From NCBI GenBank assembly GCA_955652245.1, contig CATPAV010000142.1, positions 1 through 5,937 of the forward strand: a DNA stretch of 5,937 nucleotides, written 5' to 3'. Shown here in pieces: positions 5,436 through 5,937 of the stretch; within the stretch, counting starts at the first letter, position 1; every line of letters starts with the position of its first letter. Under the pieces are notes generated by a model. The model saw nothing but the letters and a program-made list of their open reading frames with translations. It had not been told where the DNA came from and did no database searches. This stretch comes from an uncultured Candidatus Udaeobacter sp. (GTDB lineage Bacteria > Verrucomicrobiota > Verrucomicrobiia > Chthoniobacterales > UBA10450). The position numbers were made by a program, and so were the translations under genes.

Positions 5436-5937
5436 TCATACCATCGGCCGGAAACGCCCGACTACCTCTTGCAAACGGCCAGTGATTTGGCCTAACGAGG
5501 ACACTTCCGCTGCCTCGAGCAACGCCGGGAAACAATTTTCGCCGCGCTCTACAACATCGACAAGTTTGTCGAGCGCGCGTTTCGCTTTCTCCGTATTTTT
5601 CTTTTTGAATTTGGCGAGGCGATCGACTTGCAATTGCTGTTTCTTCCGGGGCGTGCGGGCGAGTTTTATTTCCGGCGCGTCATCTTCGCCGTTGCGATAC
5701 TTATTCAAGCCAATAATCGGACGGGTCCCGTCGTAAATCTGCTGTTCATAACGATGCGCCGCGTTCTGAATTTGGCTGCGCTGAAAACGATCTTCGACCG
5801 CCGCTAAGACACCGCCGAGTCGCTCGATCTCGCAGAACTCATCGAGAATTGCCGCTTCTACCGCGCGCTCCACTGCTTTCATTCCGGGCGAACCGCTCAA
5901 CATGTTCATCGTATGCTTGAAAATTCCTGATTCCTCG
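5436..5937 (-). CDS. Methylmalonyl-CoA mutase family protein, C-terminal part
   Basis: The frame is open to the right edge, so the ATG at 5909 is internal; about 166 residues are visible. They resemble the last part of the catalytic domain of B12-dependent acyl-CoA mutases: GGVLAAVEDRFQRSQIQNAAHRYEQ, then DGTRPIIGLNKY (the usual GVN-x-F/Y element), a basic helical segment, then ENCFPALLEAAEVSSLGQITGRLQEVVGRF. These match the family's N-x-MPxxxEAxxxxATxGEI...LRxVFG pattern. The family rearranges the carbon skeleton of methylmalonyl-CoA, isobutyryl-CoA or related thioesters using adenosylcobalamin. The protein stops right after the end of the catalytic region, with no C-terminal B12-binding domain. 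That domain must therefore be N-terminal, as in IcmF, or on a separate subunit, as in IcmA/IcmB-type enzymes. Which substrate it uses cannot be told from this part. Confidence 0.82.
   Translation of the reverse strand, partial: EESGIFKHTMNMLSGSPGMKAVERAVEAAILDEFCEIERLGGVLAAVEDRFQRSQIQNAAHRYEQQIYDGTRPIIGLNKYRNGEDDAPEIKLARTPRKKQQLQVDRLAKFKKKNTEKAKRALDKLVDVVERGENCFPALLEAAEVSSLGQITGRLQEVVGRFRPMV

Noticed and set aside
5365..5736. Plus-strand open frame of 123 codons opposite the mutase-family gene
   Set aside because: It is antisense to a recognisable mutase C-terminus; the Ser/Phe-rich translation looks like a shadow of Lys/Glu-rich coding.

Overview
The window carries propionate/short-chain acyl-CoA metabolism genes from a bacterium of moderately high GC content. 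The lineage is not proven by the sequence. The dense short palindromic repeats, the starts without Shine-Dalgarno sequences and the protein flavour remind me of a soil Verrucomicrobium (Chthoniobacterales-like), but this is an inference from memory. An acidobacterial or similar soil lineage is not excluded.

Layout, left to right. On the minus strand, transcribed right to left, are prpD (1131-2534), prpB (212-1087) and the first 56 codons of a citrate/2-methylcitrate synthase gene, prpC-like (1-168, running off the left edge). Together these are the synthase, dehydratase and lyase of the methylcitrate cycle, which converts propionyl-CoA plus oxaloacetate to pyruvate plus succinate. A 135-bp divergent intergenic region (2535-2669) separates prpD from a plus-strand acyl-CoA synthetase of the Acs/PrpE superfamily (2670-4652), which could supply propionyl-CoA. 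A 182-bp convergent gap (4653-4834) holds repeat debris and a small dyad but no recognisable gene. Beyond it, on the minus strand, come a secreted DUF2059 protein (4835-5347) and the C-terminal end of a methylmalonyl-CoA-mutase-family protein (5436-5937, running off the right edge). The mutase family is the B12-dependent alternative for propionyl-CoA disposal.

The genes themselves belong to known families; I do not see an undescribed multi-gene system. The most unusual signal is a set of short imperfect palindromes with TGTRGG...CCYACA ends. One 57-bp copy forms the divergent intergenic region. Another 57-bp copy sits in frame inside the acyl-CoA synthetase and encodes exactly 19 residues. 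A partial third copy supplies the last ten codons and the stop of the same gene. A different short repeat (GTCATTCCGA type) fills the prpD-prpB gap and recurs just after the synthetase gene. No tRNA, rRNA, CRISPR array or transposase gene was seen.
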